A program made the position numbers and the translations under genes. Below the pieces are notes generated by a model, which was not told the origin of the DNA, searched no databases, and saw only the letters and a list, made by a program, of their open reading frames with translations. Shown here piece by piece: positions 17,151-25,610 of a stretch of DNA of 35,845 bases (position 1 is its first letter; each line of letters starts with the position of its first letter). This DNA is from Legionellales bacterium (GTDB lineage: Bacteria; Pseudomonadota; Gammaproteobacteria; JAHCLG01), in NCBI GenBank assembly GCA_026125385.1, contig JAHCLG010000026.1, positions 1 to 35,845 on the forward strand, read 5' to 3'.

Positions 17151-18137
17151 ATGACAACAATAACTTGGCAACATTACTATAATGCACCGAAACCAGAATT
17201 ATGGATAGGCCGCGCCGATAGTTTACCACGTGAGCGCTATTTTCAAATTGTGGAATGTTGCGATTTACGCCGCCAATTTCCTGTTAAAGAAAACAGTTTT
17301 GCTATTTTAGGATTTGCCTGTGATGCAGGTGTAAAACGAAATTCAGGAGCAACAGGAGCCAAACTCGGACCCGATGGCTTTCGCCAAGCATTCACTCATT
17401 TAGCTCAACATTTACCTGATAATTGTGTGATTTATGACGTAGGAAATATTGTCTGTGACAATGATGATCTTGAAGCAGCACAAGAAAGTTTAGGTGAAGT
17501 CATTTATTTATTAAATCAAAAAAATATTAAACCGCTTGTCATTGGTGGTGGGCATGAAATTGCGTTTGGTCATTATCAAGGACTCGAAAAAAGCTATCCG
17601 CAACAAGATATTGGTATTGTTAATATTGATGCGCATTTTGATTTACGCCCTATTTTAGCAGAAAATAGGGGATCATCGGGCACCCCATTTTTGCAAATTG
17701 CCGAACAACGTCGCCGCCAGCAATTGAATTTCGCTTATCACGTGATTGGTATTCAAGCTTCGGCCAATACGCGCTCGCTGTTTCAACGCGCCCAAGAATT
17801 AAATGTATTAGTCACATTAGCTGCAGAAATTCATGATCCTGCCACCTTTGCCACCACTGTATCGCGATTAAATCATTTTATAGAACAACATGATAAAATT
17901 TATTTTACGATTTGTTTAGATGCCATCGCGATGAGCTATGCTCCCGGAGTCAGTGGTCCCCAAATCAATGGCTTATTACCTCAACACGTTTTAACTTATT
18001 TAGAGCGTGTAGTAAGTTCAGGAAAAATCATTGGATTTGATATTGCTGAATTATCCCCGCCACTTGATCACCAAAAAAAAACCGCCTTATTGTGCGCAAC
18101 TTTAGTTGATCGCTACTTGCAGGCTCATTTTTCGTAA
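17151..18137 (+). CDS. hutG: Formimidoylglutamase
   Basis: HutG of the ureohydrolase family hydrolyses N-formimidoyl-L-glutamate to glutamate and formamide, completing this branch of histidine degradation. The 328-residue protein has the manganese-site motifs in order: GGGHEIAFGHYQG, VNIDAHFDLRP and SSGTPFLQIAE. They are followed by the C-terminal LDAIAMSYAPGVSGPQ and FDIAELSPPLD. An AGGAAG ribosome site precedes the ATG. The divergent hutI shares the promoter gap, so co-regulation is likely. A hutC-type repressor is not present here. Confidence 0.95.
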   Translation: MTTITWQHYYNAPKPELWIGRADSLPRERYFQIVECCDLRRQFPVKENSFAILGFACDAGVKRNSGATGAKLGPDGFRQAFTHLAQHLPDNCVIYDVGNIVCDNDDLEAAQESLGEVIYLLNQKNIKPLVIGGGHEIAFGHYQGLEKSYPQQDIGIVNIDAHFDLRPILAENRGSSGTPFLQIAEQRRRQQLNFAYHVIGIQASANTRSLFQRAQELNVLVTLAAEIHDPATFATTVSRLNHFIEQHDKIYFTICLDAIAMSYAPGVSGPQINGLLPQHVLTYLERVVSSGKIIGFDIAELSPPLDHQKKTALLCATLVDRYLQAHFS

Positions 18138-18261
18138 TTCCCCATTTTCCTAGTAGACTTAGCGCATTTTCGATTGGGTGGTCTATACTTACTTTTATGT
18201 AACAGTTCCGCAGTAATGCTGAATAATTTTTTATTATGCTTTAAAAATTATTGGAAAACGT

Positions 18262-19134
18262 ATGGAACATGCGCACGGAAATGAGCCAGATAGTGAGGTG
18301 CCCTTGATAATGTCTAAAGTCCATTATACCCGTTCACTTACCGCTGCCAATTATCGTGAATTTCATTCCACTCCGATCTTGGTGTTACCCAATTTTGATT
18401 TATCGAGCATGTCCTTTCATACGTTAAAACGTGCCACCATTACCATTACCGAAGGATATCGCTATGGCGATCAATTAGAATTAGACAGTAATTTCACCCT
18501 GGTTGCAGTGAATGATAAATTATATATTCAAAATACTAATATTTATTTAGTTAATCACGGTTTCAATAAAAATACGCATCAATTAATTTTAGAAGGCGAA
18601 GACAGTGCAGAAACTTATTCAGCAATTTTTGAATCGATCTTGCTTGATAACCCGCTGCACCCCAAAGGCGAATATTATAAAATCTGTTTTAGTGTTACCG
18701 ATACGGATAACGAAAATCATCGCTTAGGATCTACAATTATTGATCATCATGATTTAGCCAAAGAGCCAATTTTAGATAGTATTTTTGGTGAGCATCAAAT
18801 AATCAATGAAATCTATTCATTATTTTCGCTCGATGAATTTTATTCCACTGCCCAAAATTGCTGCATCTATGAATTTTCTTTTGGTCAAGGCAACGATAAT
18901 TACTATGGCGACCCAGAACAAGAAATTAATGTGATTCACCTAACCGGTATTAAGCAAGGTCCAACCAATGCCTATGAAAAAAATGATAGTTGGAGTTTAC
19001 ATTTAACCAATTTAGCAGAATATAAAATTATTGATAATATTTTATTATTTAATTTCAGCGCCAATGGCACCTTAACTTTAGCTGATGGCAGTGATTTATA
19101 TTTCGAAAATATTGATATGATCCGCTGGGGCTAG
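18262..19134 (+). CDS. Orphan protein resembling a module of large RTX/cadherin-like adhesins
   Basis: No firm family assignment. Residues about 50-165 (ATITITEGYRYGDQLELDSN, then LILEGEDSAETYSAIFESIL and ICFSVTDTDN) follow the pattern of a beta-sandwich module repeated in giant surface adhesins. In those the usual form is a TI...Y..GD.L start, an A.Y..AL..V..DN middle and an ISFTVTD end. The C-terminus (GTLTLADGSDLYFENIDMI) resembles the strand that closes type I secretion RTX domains. At 290 residues, with one module and no signal peptide, it may be a secreted single-module protein or a leftover from a much larger gene. Start taken at 18262; Met17 (18310) is an alternative. Confidence 0.55.
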   Translation: MEHAHGNEPDSEVPLIMSKVHYTRSLTAANYREFHSTPILVLPNFDLSSMSFHTLKRATITITEGYRYGDQLELDSNFTLVAVNDKLYIQNTNIYLVNHGFNKNTHQLILEGEDSAETYSAIFESILLDNPLHPKGEYYKICFSVTDTDNENHRLGSTIIDHHDLAKEPILDSIFGEHQIINEIYSLFSLDEFYSTAQNCCIYEFSFGQGNDNYYGDPEQEINVIHLTGIKQGPTNAYEKNDSWSLHLTNLAEYKIIDNILLFNFSANGTLTLADGSDLYFENIDMIRWG

Positions 19135-19262
19135 CAGTTCATGCATCGAAGCCTTTGCAAGGTTTCTCACTTAAATTTGACAAAAATAATGCTGTTGAGG
19201 TTAAGTTGGATATCGGTGCGGATAGCGCACAAATGTCTCAGGTTTTACTGAATGGTATATAG
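19120..19262 (+). pseudogene. Possible decayed coding fragment
   Basis: Between the adhesin-like gene and abiEi, one plus-strand frame reads through from the end of the upstream CDS to a TAG at 19260-19262. The product looks coding-like (KPLQGFSLKFDKNNAVEVKL, then DIGADSAQMSQVLLNGI). It has no start codon or ribosome site of its own and no family I recognise. It could be the 3' remnant of a lost gene, or chance. Confidence 0.25.
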
Positions 19263-19277
19263 TCTAGTTATACTAGA
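19263..19277. promoter_or_regulatory. Upstream operator of abiE (copy 1)
   Basis: TCTAGTTATACTAGA is a perfect 6-base inverted repeat with a three-base centre. It lies about 29 bases upstream of the abiEi -35 box. A near-identical copy overlaps the start codon. AbiEi antitoxins are known to bind inverted repeats in their own promoter, so this is the expected binding site. Confidence 0.6.
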
Positions 19278-19305
19278 ATATTTAACAGAAAAATAAACTA
19301 TTTCC

Positions 19306-19333
19306 TTGACAAGGTTTGCTTTATTTTTATAAT
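19306..19333 (+). promoter_or_regulatory. Promoter of abiEi-abiEii
   Basis: Perfect consensus -35 (TTGACA, 19306-19311) and -10 (TATAAT, 19328-19333) with a 16-base spacer. The start of transcription should fall at about 19340-19341, which is the A of the abiEi ATG. The message would then be leaderless, and no ribosome site lies between the -10 and the ATG. Confidence 0.85.
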
Positions 19334-19334
19334 A

Positions 19335-19349
19335 TCTAGTATGACTAGT
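19335..19349. promoter_or_regulatory. Operator of abiE overlapping the start codon (copy 2)
   Basis: TCTAGTATGACTAGT matches copy 1 in both arms except one base, with the abiEi start codon ATG as its centre. Binding here would cover the transcription start and the first codons, which fits negative autoregulation. Confidence 0.55.
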
Positions 19350-20114
19350 GAAAACAAACATAAAATAAACCAACTTCTGAAAGCCGCTCTTAAAGACTCA
19401 GTTCTTACTACTTCATGGCTAAAAGAACAAGGCATCTCGAATAAACTTGCATGGTGGTATGTAAAATCTGGTTGGTTTGAACGTATTGCTGATGGCGCTT
19501 ATGGCTTAACCGGCAATAATATCACCTGGGCAGGTGCTATTTCAGCAGTCCAGCAACAATTAAAACTTCCAATCTACCCAGGAGGTAAAACGGCTCTAGA
19601 ATTGCTAGGTAAGGGACATTACCTCACCAGAAATCTTCAGATCATCCAATTATTTGCGGCCCCTAAAACAAAAATACCGAGATGGTTACACTCATCTTAC
19701 TGGAAGGAGTCATTTATGATCTACTGCCCCGCCCTATTTAATACTAACAATAACGCGTGGCTGGCAATGCTTGAGATCGCTGGACAATCGATAATGGTCT
19801 CTTCTCCTGAGAAAGCGTCACTTGAATTATGCTATCTGGTGCCAAATATTGTTACTTTTTCAGAAGCAGCACTCATCATCGAAGGTTTACCTAGAATGCG
19901 ACCGAAATTACTCCAAAGCCTGTTAGAAGCTTGTCAGTCTTATAAAGCAAAGCGTTTGTTGCTCTATTTGGCTGAATATTTTCAACATCCTTGGACTCAT
20001 GAAATAGAGTTAAGCCGTGTTGATTTTGGTAAAGGTAAACGTGTCATCGCGGGCGGTGGTCAATACAACGACAAATATAAAATATCTGTGCCAGCGTTGG
20101 GGAATAATGAATGA
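19341..20114 (+). CDS. abiEi: AbiEi-type antitoxin / autorepressor
   Basis: Antitoxin of a type IV AbiE system, which counters its toxin without binding it directly and represses the operon. The 257-residue product has an N-terminal winged helix-turn-helix (about 10-60: VLTTSWLKEQGISNKLAWWY, then KSGWFERIADGAYGLTG). The AbiEi C-terminal domain follows (YPGGKTALELLGKGHYL; SPEKASLELCYL; a C-terminal helical part). The stop codon overlaps the toxin start as ATGA, so translation is coupled. The gene has a near-perfect promoter with the ATG at the predicted transcription start. AbiE systems protect against phage or stabilise mobile DNA. Confidence 0.87.
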   Translation: MTSENKHKINQLLKAALKDSVLTTSWLKEQGISNKLAWWYVKSGWFERIADGAYGLTGNNITWAGAISAVQQQLKLPIYPGGKTALELLGKGHYLTRNLQIIQLFAAPKTKIPRWLHSSYWKESFMIYCPALFNTNNNAWLAMLEIAGQSIMVSSPEKASLELCYLVPNIVTFSEAALIIEGLPRMRPKLLQSLLEACQSYKAKRLLLYLAEYFQHPWTHEIELSRVDFGKGKRVIAGGGQYNDKYKISVPALGNNE

Positions 20115-21019
20115 GCATTCTTACAACTTACAGAAACCAAGCTGAACTCCTATTAGATGTTTTGCCATTTATTCAAGATGACTCTCGCTTTGCCTTGAAA
20201 GGTGGTACAGCAATTAATTTGTTTTATCGGAATATGCCACGACTATCCGTGGATATCGATTTGACTTATTTACCGATAGAATCACGAGACGTTTTCTTAA
20301 AAAACCTAACCCAGGCAATGCAGGATCTTACCGATAAAATGACGGCGAAAGGTTTACAAGTAGAAACCAAAGGTTCAGGCCAGCATATTGTCAAGTTACT
20401 GGTGAGCAATCATCACGCAACTATTAAAGTAGAACCTAATACTGTTTTACGGGGCAGTGTTTTTGAACCTGAAATAAAAGAATTGGTCGAGGCTGCGCAA
20501 ACTATTTTTTTACAAACACAAAAAGTAAAAACAGTTTCGATGGCTGATCTTTATGCGGGGAAAATTTGTGCAGCCCTTGATCGACAGCATCCTCGCGATT
20601 TATTCGATATTAAATTACTTTTCGAAAATGAAGGAATCACATCACCTATTCAACAAGCTTTTATTGTGTATCTTGCTAGCAGTCCACGGCCAATGAGTGA
20701 ATTACTATCTCCTCATGAATTGAACGTCAAAGACATTTTTCACAAGGAATTCGTCGGCATGACAGAAATAAGTGTCGATTATGAAGAATTATGCGCAGTT
20801 CGGAAACGACTAATAAAAACGCTACAAGAGTCACTCTTACCCAATCAAAAGGATTTTCTAATTTCTATCAAATCTGGCGAGCCACAATGGGATTTAATGC
20901 CTATTCCTAAACTTTCAGACTTACCAGGAATTCGTTGGAAAGTCCTTAACATTAACAAAATGGATAAAAAAGCAAAGTTAACCGCATTATATAAACTTAA
21001 AGAAATATTGGACCGTTAA
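20111..21019 (+). CDS. abiEii: AbiEii-type nucleotidyltransferase toxin
   Basis: Toxin half of AbiE. The 302-residue protein has the polymerase-beta-like nucleotidyltransferase motif GGTAINLFYR (Gly31-Gly32-Thr33) followed by VDIDL with Asp48 and Asp50. It also has the family stretch ADLYAGKICAALDRQHPRDLFDIKLL. Related toxins (MenT group) transfer nucleotides to tRNA acceptor ends; whether this one does is unknown. The active-site residues look intact, so it is not an obvious decayed toxin. It overlaps abiEi by four bases. The 237 bases after it hold no gene that I can see. Confidence 0.9.
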   Translation: MSILTTYRNQAELLLDVLPFIQDDSRFALKGGTAINLFYRNMPRLSVDIDLTYLPIESRDVFLKNLTQAMQDLTDKMTAKGLQVETKGSGQHIVKLLVSNHHATIKVEPNTVLRGSVFEPEIKELVEAAQTIFLQTQKVKTVSMADLYAGKICAALDRQHPRDLFDIKLLFENEGITSPIQQAFIVYLASSPRPMSELLSPHELNVKDIFHKEFVGMTEISVDYEELCAVRKRLIKTLQESLLPNQKDFLISIKSGEPQWDLMPIPKLSDLPGIRWKVLNINKMDKKAKLTALYKLKEILDR

Positions 21020-21256
21020 ATACGCAATAATATGGGGGTTCTGTCATGCGCCGTAATTAACAACAACCTGGACATGTTTTACTGATAGCGTGGGTAGTAT
21101 TTGTAAGCATGATAGATTTTCTGTTTGTATTTATGAATTGATTGTTAAGAATAGAGACTAAGGTAGCAAATCACTGACGTGAGAAAGTTTTTATTTAATC
21201 CACGCCTACACAACTTTAACTTTGAACAGGCTCTTAGCAAATACCCTAAAATTAAT
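21020..21256. other. Intergenic stretch without a recognisable feature
   Basis: Between the abiEii stop and the convergent ctpA stop I find no convincing gene, strong hairpin or T-tract terminator. It may be degraded flanking sequence of the abiE insertion. Confidence 0.5.
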
Positions 21257-22618
21257 CTAATGCACCTTCACCACATGCAATCCTTTCAACAATTGTAAGG
21301 CTTGATATAATTGATAATCGGAATTAAATAATGGTTTGCCATCGAGACCTTTTGCTTGCTCAGGTTCTTTATTCGCTGCATGAGCTTTTTCATTTTCACC
21401 GATCAAATGATTATCTAAATCGGCTTCTTTAATATTATTCAGTAATACTTTTTCATCGTGCTCGTTATAAGGGATCACCACTTCTTCCACTTTAATATCA
21501 GGACTAATTCCTGTTGCTTGAATGGATCGGCCGTTGGGTGTGTAATAACGGGCGGTGGTTAATTTAATGGCGGTTTTTTCATCTAGGGGTAATACCGTTT
21601 GCACGGAACCTTTGCCAAAAGAACGCATGCCAACGATAATCGCGCGGCGATGATCTTGCAACGCACCTGCGACAATTTCCGAAGCCGAGGCTGAACCTTC
21701 GTTAATTAACACAATTAACGGTGTCCCATCTAATAAATCACCTGGAGTTGCGTTAGCTTTAATTTGCGCGCCAGGTATGCGGCCTTCGGTATAAACAATT
21801 AATTTATTTTTCCCGAGTTTTTTACTATCAATAAAGGTATCGGCGACATCAATCGCAGCGTCTAATAATCCACCGGGATTATTGCGCAAATCTAAAATCA
21901 TACCTTTTAATTTACCTTTATTCTCTTGTTGTAATTTTTTAATCGCTTTATATAAATCGGCTCCCGACGGTGTTTGAAAAACACTTAAGCGCACATAACC
22001 AAACCCTGGTTCTAGTAACCGACTTTTAACACTGGCAACATGAATAATTTCACGCGTTAATTGTAATTCAATCGGCTTTTTTTCGCCTTTACGAATAATG
22101 GTTAAATTAATTTTACTGTCTTTTTTACCGCGCATTTTTTCCACGGCTTCTTTTAACGACATATCGCGGATAGGTTTACCATCAATTCGTACAATTAAAT
22201 CGCCGGCTTTTATTCCTGCTTTGGCGGCCGGGGTATCGTCCATCGGGGAAACTACTTTGACATAACCTTCTTCACTGGTGACTTCCAATCCCAAACCACC
22301 AAATTCACCCGACGTGTGACTACGCAATTCTTTAAAATCATTTTCACTTAAATACGTCGAATGCGGATCTAAGCCTTCTAACATGCCACGGATGGCATTA
22401 TCAAACATTTTTTGATCTGCCACTGGCTCAACATAATAATTTTTAATATGGCCAATAGATGTCGTGAAGCGTCGCACATCTTCTAGCGGCAATACATGTT
22501 CATTGACCTCTTCTGACTGATTAATGGGCATTGCTGCATGAGTTTGCTGAAAAAAGCTCACAGCGATTGCAAATAAAGCCGTTAAATAAATCCCTGCAAA
22601 TGATTTCGTGCGCTGCAT
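21257..22618 (-). CDS. ctpA: C-terminal processing protease (S41 family, CtpA)
   Basis: Periplasmic serine protease that trims envelope proteins and in several bacteria degrades peptidoglycan hydrolases. The 453-residue product starts with a signal peptide (MQRTKSFAGIYLTALFAIAV, then SFFQQTHA). It has a PDZ domain (about 95-175, GGLGLEVTSEEGYVKVVSPM) and the S41 catalytic domain. The nucleophile is in EGSASASEIVAGAL (about residue 310) and the Lys is in SFGKGSVQT (about 336). The frame is open upstream, but the ATG complementary to 22616-22618 follows GAGGAGC and yields a clean signal peptide. Third gene of gpmI-envC-ctpA. Confidence 0.94.
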   Translation of the reverse strand: MQRTKSFAGIYLTALFAIAVSFFQQTHAAMPINQSEEVNEHVLPLEDVRRFTTSIGHIKNYYVEPVADQKMFDNAIRGMLEGLDPHSTYLSENDFKELRSHTSGEFGGLGLEVTSEEGYVKVVSPMDDTPAAKAGIKAGDLIVRIDGKPIRDMSLKEAVEKMRGKKDSKINLTIIRKGEKKPIELQLTREIIHVASVKSRLLEPGFGYVRLSVFQTPSGADLYKAIKKLQQENKGKLKGMILDLRNNPGGLLDAAIDVADTFIDSKKLGKNKLIVYTEGRIPGAQIKANATPGDLLDGTPLIVLINEGSASASEIVAGALQDHRRAIIVGMRSFGKGSVQTVLPLDEKTAIKLTTARYYTPNGRSIQATGISPDIKVEEVVIPYNEHDEKVLLNNIKEADLDNHLIGENEKAHAANKEPEQAKGLDGKPLFNSDYQLYQALQLLKGLHVVKVH

Positions 22619-22674
22619 AAATTCAAGCTCCTCACACACAGTTTTAAAATAGCATCTTGGCAATGATGCTCGGA

Positions 22675-23874
22675 TTAACGTTGACGTTGGCACCAACGAG
22701 CTGGATCTAAAGGATTTCCATTGTGCCTTATTGCAAAGTATAAACCACTTTCATCATAACCGCCGCTTTTCCCCACGCGCGCAATTAGCTGCCCTGCTTG
22801 TACGACTTCGCCTACTTTACTGAATAAACTTTCATTTCTGCCATACATGGTCATGTAACCATTGCCATGATCAAGAATAATTAATAAACCAAACCCGCGT
22901 AACCAATTAGCAAAAATCACTTTGCCAGGATACACGGCGCGCACGGCTTGTCCTTCATTGGCATTTAAGATCACCGCATTTAATTTCACCGAATTAGCAC
23001 CCAGCGTTGCGCCAAAAGATTGTAAAATTGATCCCGAAGTCGGCCAAGGTAATTTTCCTTGCATTTGCATAAATTTCAATTTGCCAATGTGAAGATATTG
23101 CGCTAAATCGACCTTTTTTTCCTGCACGGCGCGTTGTTGCGCGACTTGATGTTGACGCGTTAAGCGCGATAATAATTCCGCCAACGCTTGTTTATTCACT
23201 TCAAGTTGATTAATACGCTGCTGTTTGCCAGCAATGTCTTTGTTTAATTGGCTTAACACTTGGCTGCGTAAATTTTTCTGATACGTTAATTGTTCTTGTT
23301 CACGTTGCCGTTTTTGTAGAATTTGGGTTAGCTTTTGCGTTTGTTGATTTATTCGCTGCTGATTTTGCGCTAAATGCGCCAAGGTATCTTTTAATTGGGC
23401 AATTAGGGTTAATCGCGCGCGACTAAAATAATGATAATACGTTAACATTAAACTGATTTTTTGCGGATCTTCTTGGTTTAAAACCATTTTGATGGGATTT
23501 TCGCGGCTTAATAAATAAGCGGCACGAAGTTGCTGATTGAGGGATTGATCTTGATGATGCAATTGTTGCAAATACGTTTGTTTTTGTGCGGTTAAAGTTT
23601 GCAAAGTGTTTTTAGCATCATTAATTTCTTCATCAATTTTATCTAAATTTTTTGCCATCGTGCCTATGGCTAATTCCGTTTGCTGCAAATCCTGAGTGAG
23701 TTTCTCACGAGCACTTAATGAGTGTTGTAAACTCGATTGTAACCCTTGAAGTTGTTGAGTGACGTGCTGATATTCATTTAATTTAGTTTGACGAGTATCT
23801 GCAAAACTCGTGGAAAATATACTCTGAGTTATCATCACAGTAAGAATGAAAAAAATCCATTTTGATTTACGCAT
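22675..23874 (-). CDS. envC: Murein hydrolase activator EnvC
   Basis: EnvC-type activator of septal amidases (AmiA/AmiB in E. coli), acting in the periplasm during cell separation. The 399-residue protein has an N-terminal signal peptide (WIFFILTVMITQSIFSTSFA) and a long Gln-rich coiled coil (about 30-245). A degenerate LytM/M23 domain lies at about 290-395 (GQAVRAVYPGKVIFANWLRG, LLIILDHGNGYMTMYGRN, FAIRHNGNPLDPARW). The first metal-binding HxxxD motif of active M23 peptidases is replaced by KLNAVILNA, as expected for an activator rather than an enzyme. It overlaps gpmI by 8 bases, and ctpA follows 56 bases later. Confidence 0.92.
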   Translation of the reverse strand: MRKSKWIFFILTVMITQSIFSTSFADTRQTKLNEYQHVTQQLQGLQSSLQHSLSAREKLTQDLQQTELAIGTMAKNLDKIDEEINDAKNTLQTLTAQKQTYLQQLHHQDQSLNQQLRAAYLLSRENPIKMVLNQEDPQKISLMLTYYHYFSRARLTLIAQLKDTLAHLAQNQQRINQQTQKLTQILQKRQREQEQLTYQKNLRSQVLSQLNKDIAGKQQRINQLEVNKQALAELLSRLTRQHQVAQQRAVQEKKVDLAQYLHIGKLKFMQMQGKLPWPTSGSILQSFGATLGANSVKLNAVILNANEGQAVRAVYPGKVIFANWLRGFGLLIILDHGNGYMTMYGRNESLFSKVGEVVQAGQLIARVGKSGGYDESGLYFAIRHNGNPLDPARWCQRQR

Positions 23875-25417
23875 GCTGGCAATCCAATTTGAGTAAGGAA
23901 TTTCCGGTCATTTCTTGCGGTTTATTTAAGCCTAATAAATATAACATGGTTGGGGCAATATCTGCTAATGTTCCCAGGGTAGTGCAAAGCTGGGCGGGGC
24001 GCCCCAGATAAATAAAGGGAACTAATTCATTTGTGTGTGCGGTATGCGGTTGTTGAGTCGTTTCATCCAGCATTTTTTCAGCATTGCCATGATCGGCAGT
24101 AATGATAATTTCCCCTCCCTGTTGGCGCACGGTTTGAATGATTTTTCCTAAACACTCATCAATCACTTCTATCGCTTGAATCGTCGCTGGTAAATTTCCA
24201 GTGTGCCCAACCATATCGGCGTTGGCAAAATTACAAATAATAACCGCATAGTCTTTTTGCGCCATCGCTTGTAAAAATTTTTCAGTTAATTCATAAGCGC
24301 TCATTTCTGGTTGTAAATCGTAGGTGGCAACTTTGGGTGAAGGAATTAAAATCCGATCCTCTAACGGAAATGGCGTTTCTCTCCCGCCATTAAAAAAGAA
24401 TGTCACGTGCGCGTATTTTTCCGTTTCGGCCAGGCGTAATTGCGTAAGCTGATGTTGGCTTAAATATTCCCCCAAGACGTTCACATGCTGTTGCGGCGCA
24501 TACGCCACTTCTGCCGCGATATCGTTGGCGTATTGAGTAAGCGTAATGAAGTGGGCAAGATGAGGTTGTACGGTTAATGGGAACGCAGGGAAATGAGGAT
24601 CGGTAAACGCGCGCGATAATTGGCGCGCCCGATCGGAGCGATAGTTCATAAAAATAATCACATCCCCATCTTCAACAGATTTAAAATCACTTAAGCGTGT
24701 GGGCTTAACGAATTCATCGGTTTCGCCGCGCTGATAAGCCTGTTCTAATCCGCTCACAGCCTTTTCTGCGGAATAAATTGCTTTACCTAAAGTTAATAAA
24801 TCGTATACCGGTTGAATCCGTTCCCAGCGATTATCGCGATCCATCGCGTAATAACGCCCACACATCGAGGCAAGTTTCGTATTCCCTAGCTTTTCGCATA
24901 AGGCTTCGGCCGCTTGCAAAGAAGCCAAAGCGGATTGGGGCGGAGTATCTCGCCCATCTAAAAATACGTGAAGATATACCTTAGAAACACCCGCAGCCTC
25001 TGCCGCAGTGATTAAACTAAAAATATGATCTTGATGACTGTGCACGCCACCTGGTGATAATAAACCTAAAATATGTAACGCACGGGATGAATGTTTCAGA
25101 TCGCGAAATGCTTCTGCAAATACTGGATTTTCTGCGAATTTATTCTCTGTCACATCGCGATTAATTCGAGTTAAATCTTGTAAAATAACGCGACCTGCAC
25201 CGATATTTAAATGGCCAACTTCTGAATTTCCCATTTGCTGATCAGGTAATCCCACCGCATGCCCCGAAGCATCAATTAAACCGACGGTTGCATTTTTCAT
25301 CCAGTGGTCTAAATGAGGTGTTTTAGCGAGTGCGATGGCATTATTAGCCAATTCATCGCGATGTCCAAAGCCGTCTAAAATAATTAAGGCCAACGGCGTG
25401 TGGGGAAGTTTAGTCAT
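23867..25417 (-). CDS. gpmI: 2,3-bisphosphoglycerate-independent phosphoglycerate mutase
   Basis: Interconverts 3- and 2-phosphoglycerate in glycolysis and gluconeogenesis, using two Mn ions and a phosphoserine intermediate. The 516-residue protein shows the N-terminal LALIILDGFGHRDE, the catalytic Ser65 in MGNSEVGHLNIGAG, HSHQDHIF, HVFLDGRDTPP and RYYAMDRDNRW. The C-terminal metal motifs NFANADMVGHTGN and TADHGNAEKM follow. The ATG complementary to 25415-25417 is chosen; a GTG four codons upstream has a poorer ribosome site. First gene of gpmI-envC-ctpA, an order also found in E. coli (gpmI-envC). Confidence 0.96.
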   Translation of the reverse strand: MTKLPHTPLALIILDGFGHRDELANNAIALAKTPHLDHWMKNATVGLIDASGHAVGLPDQQMGNSEVGHLNIGAGRVILQDLTRINRDVTENKFAENPVFAEAFRDLKHSSRALHILGLLSPGGVHSHQDHIFSLITAAEAAGVSKVYLHVFLDGRDTPPQSALASLQAAEALCEKLGNTKLASMCGRYYAMDRDNRWERIQPVYDLLTLGKAIYSAEKAVSGLEQAYQRGETDEFVKPTRLSDFKSVEDGDVIIFMNYRSDRARQLSRAFTDPHFPAFPLTVQPHLAHFITLTQYANDIAAEVAYAPQQHVNVLGEYLSQHQLTQLRLAETEKYAHVTFFFNGGRETPFPLEDRILIPSPKVATYDLQPEMSAYELTEKFLQAMAQKDYAVIICNFANADMVGHTGNLPATIQAIEVIDECLGKIIQTVRQQGGEIIITADHGNAEKMLDETTQQPHTAHTNELVPFIYLGRPAQLCTTLGTLADIAPTMLYLLGLNKPQEMTGNSLLKLDCQHA

Positions 25418-25610
25418 GCGCTTACTCACTTAATTTAGTTAAAGCGTCAGTGTAACAAATTCGCATCAGGATACTCAAAACAATTGGTATCGGTAAAATC
25501 TGTCGATTGTGGTGCGATTGTAACTCTGTTAAAGTTAGCAACGATTTATGCCAAAGTGCGTAAATTTATTCAATCGTTTTTGATAATGTCAACATTGGAG
25601 TAGTTCAGTC

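Noticed and set aside
22619-22696. Longer ctpA start overlapping the end of envC
   Set aside because: The internal ATG has a strong GAGGAGC ribosome site and begins a clean signal peptide.
25430-25610. Sigma-54 promoter or riboswitch before glnA
   Set aside because: No GG-N10-GC element fits well, and no strong paired structure was found.
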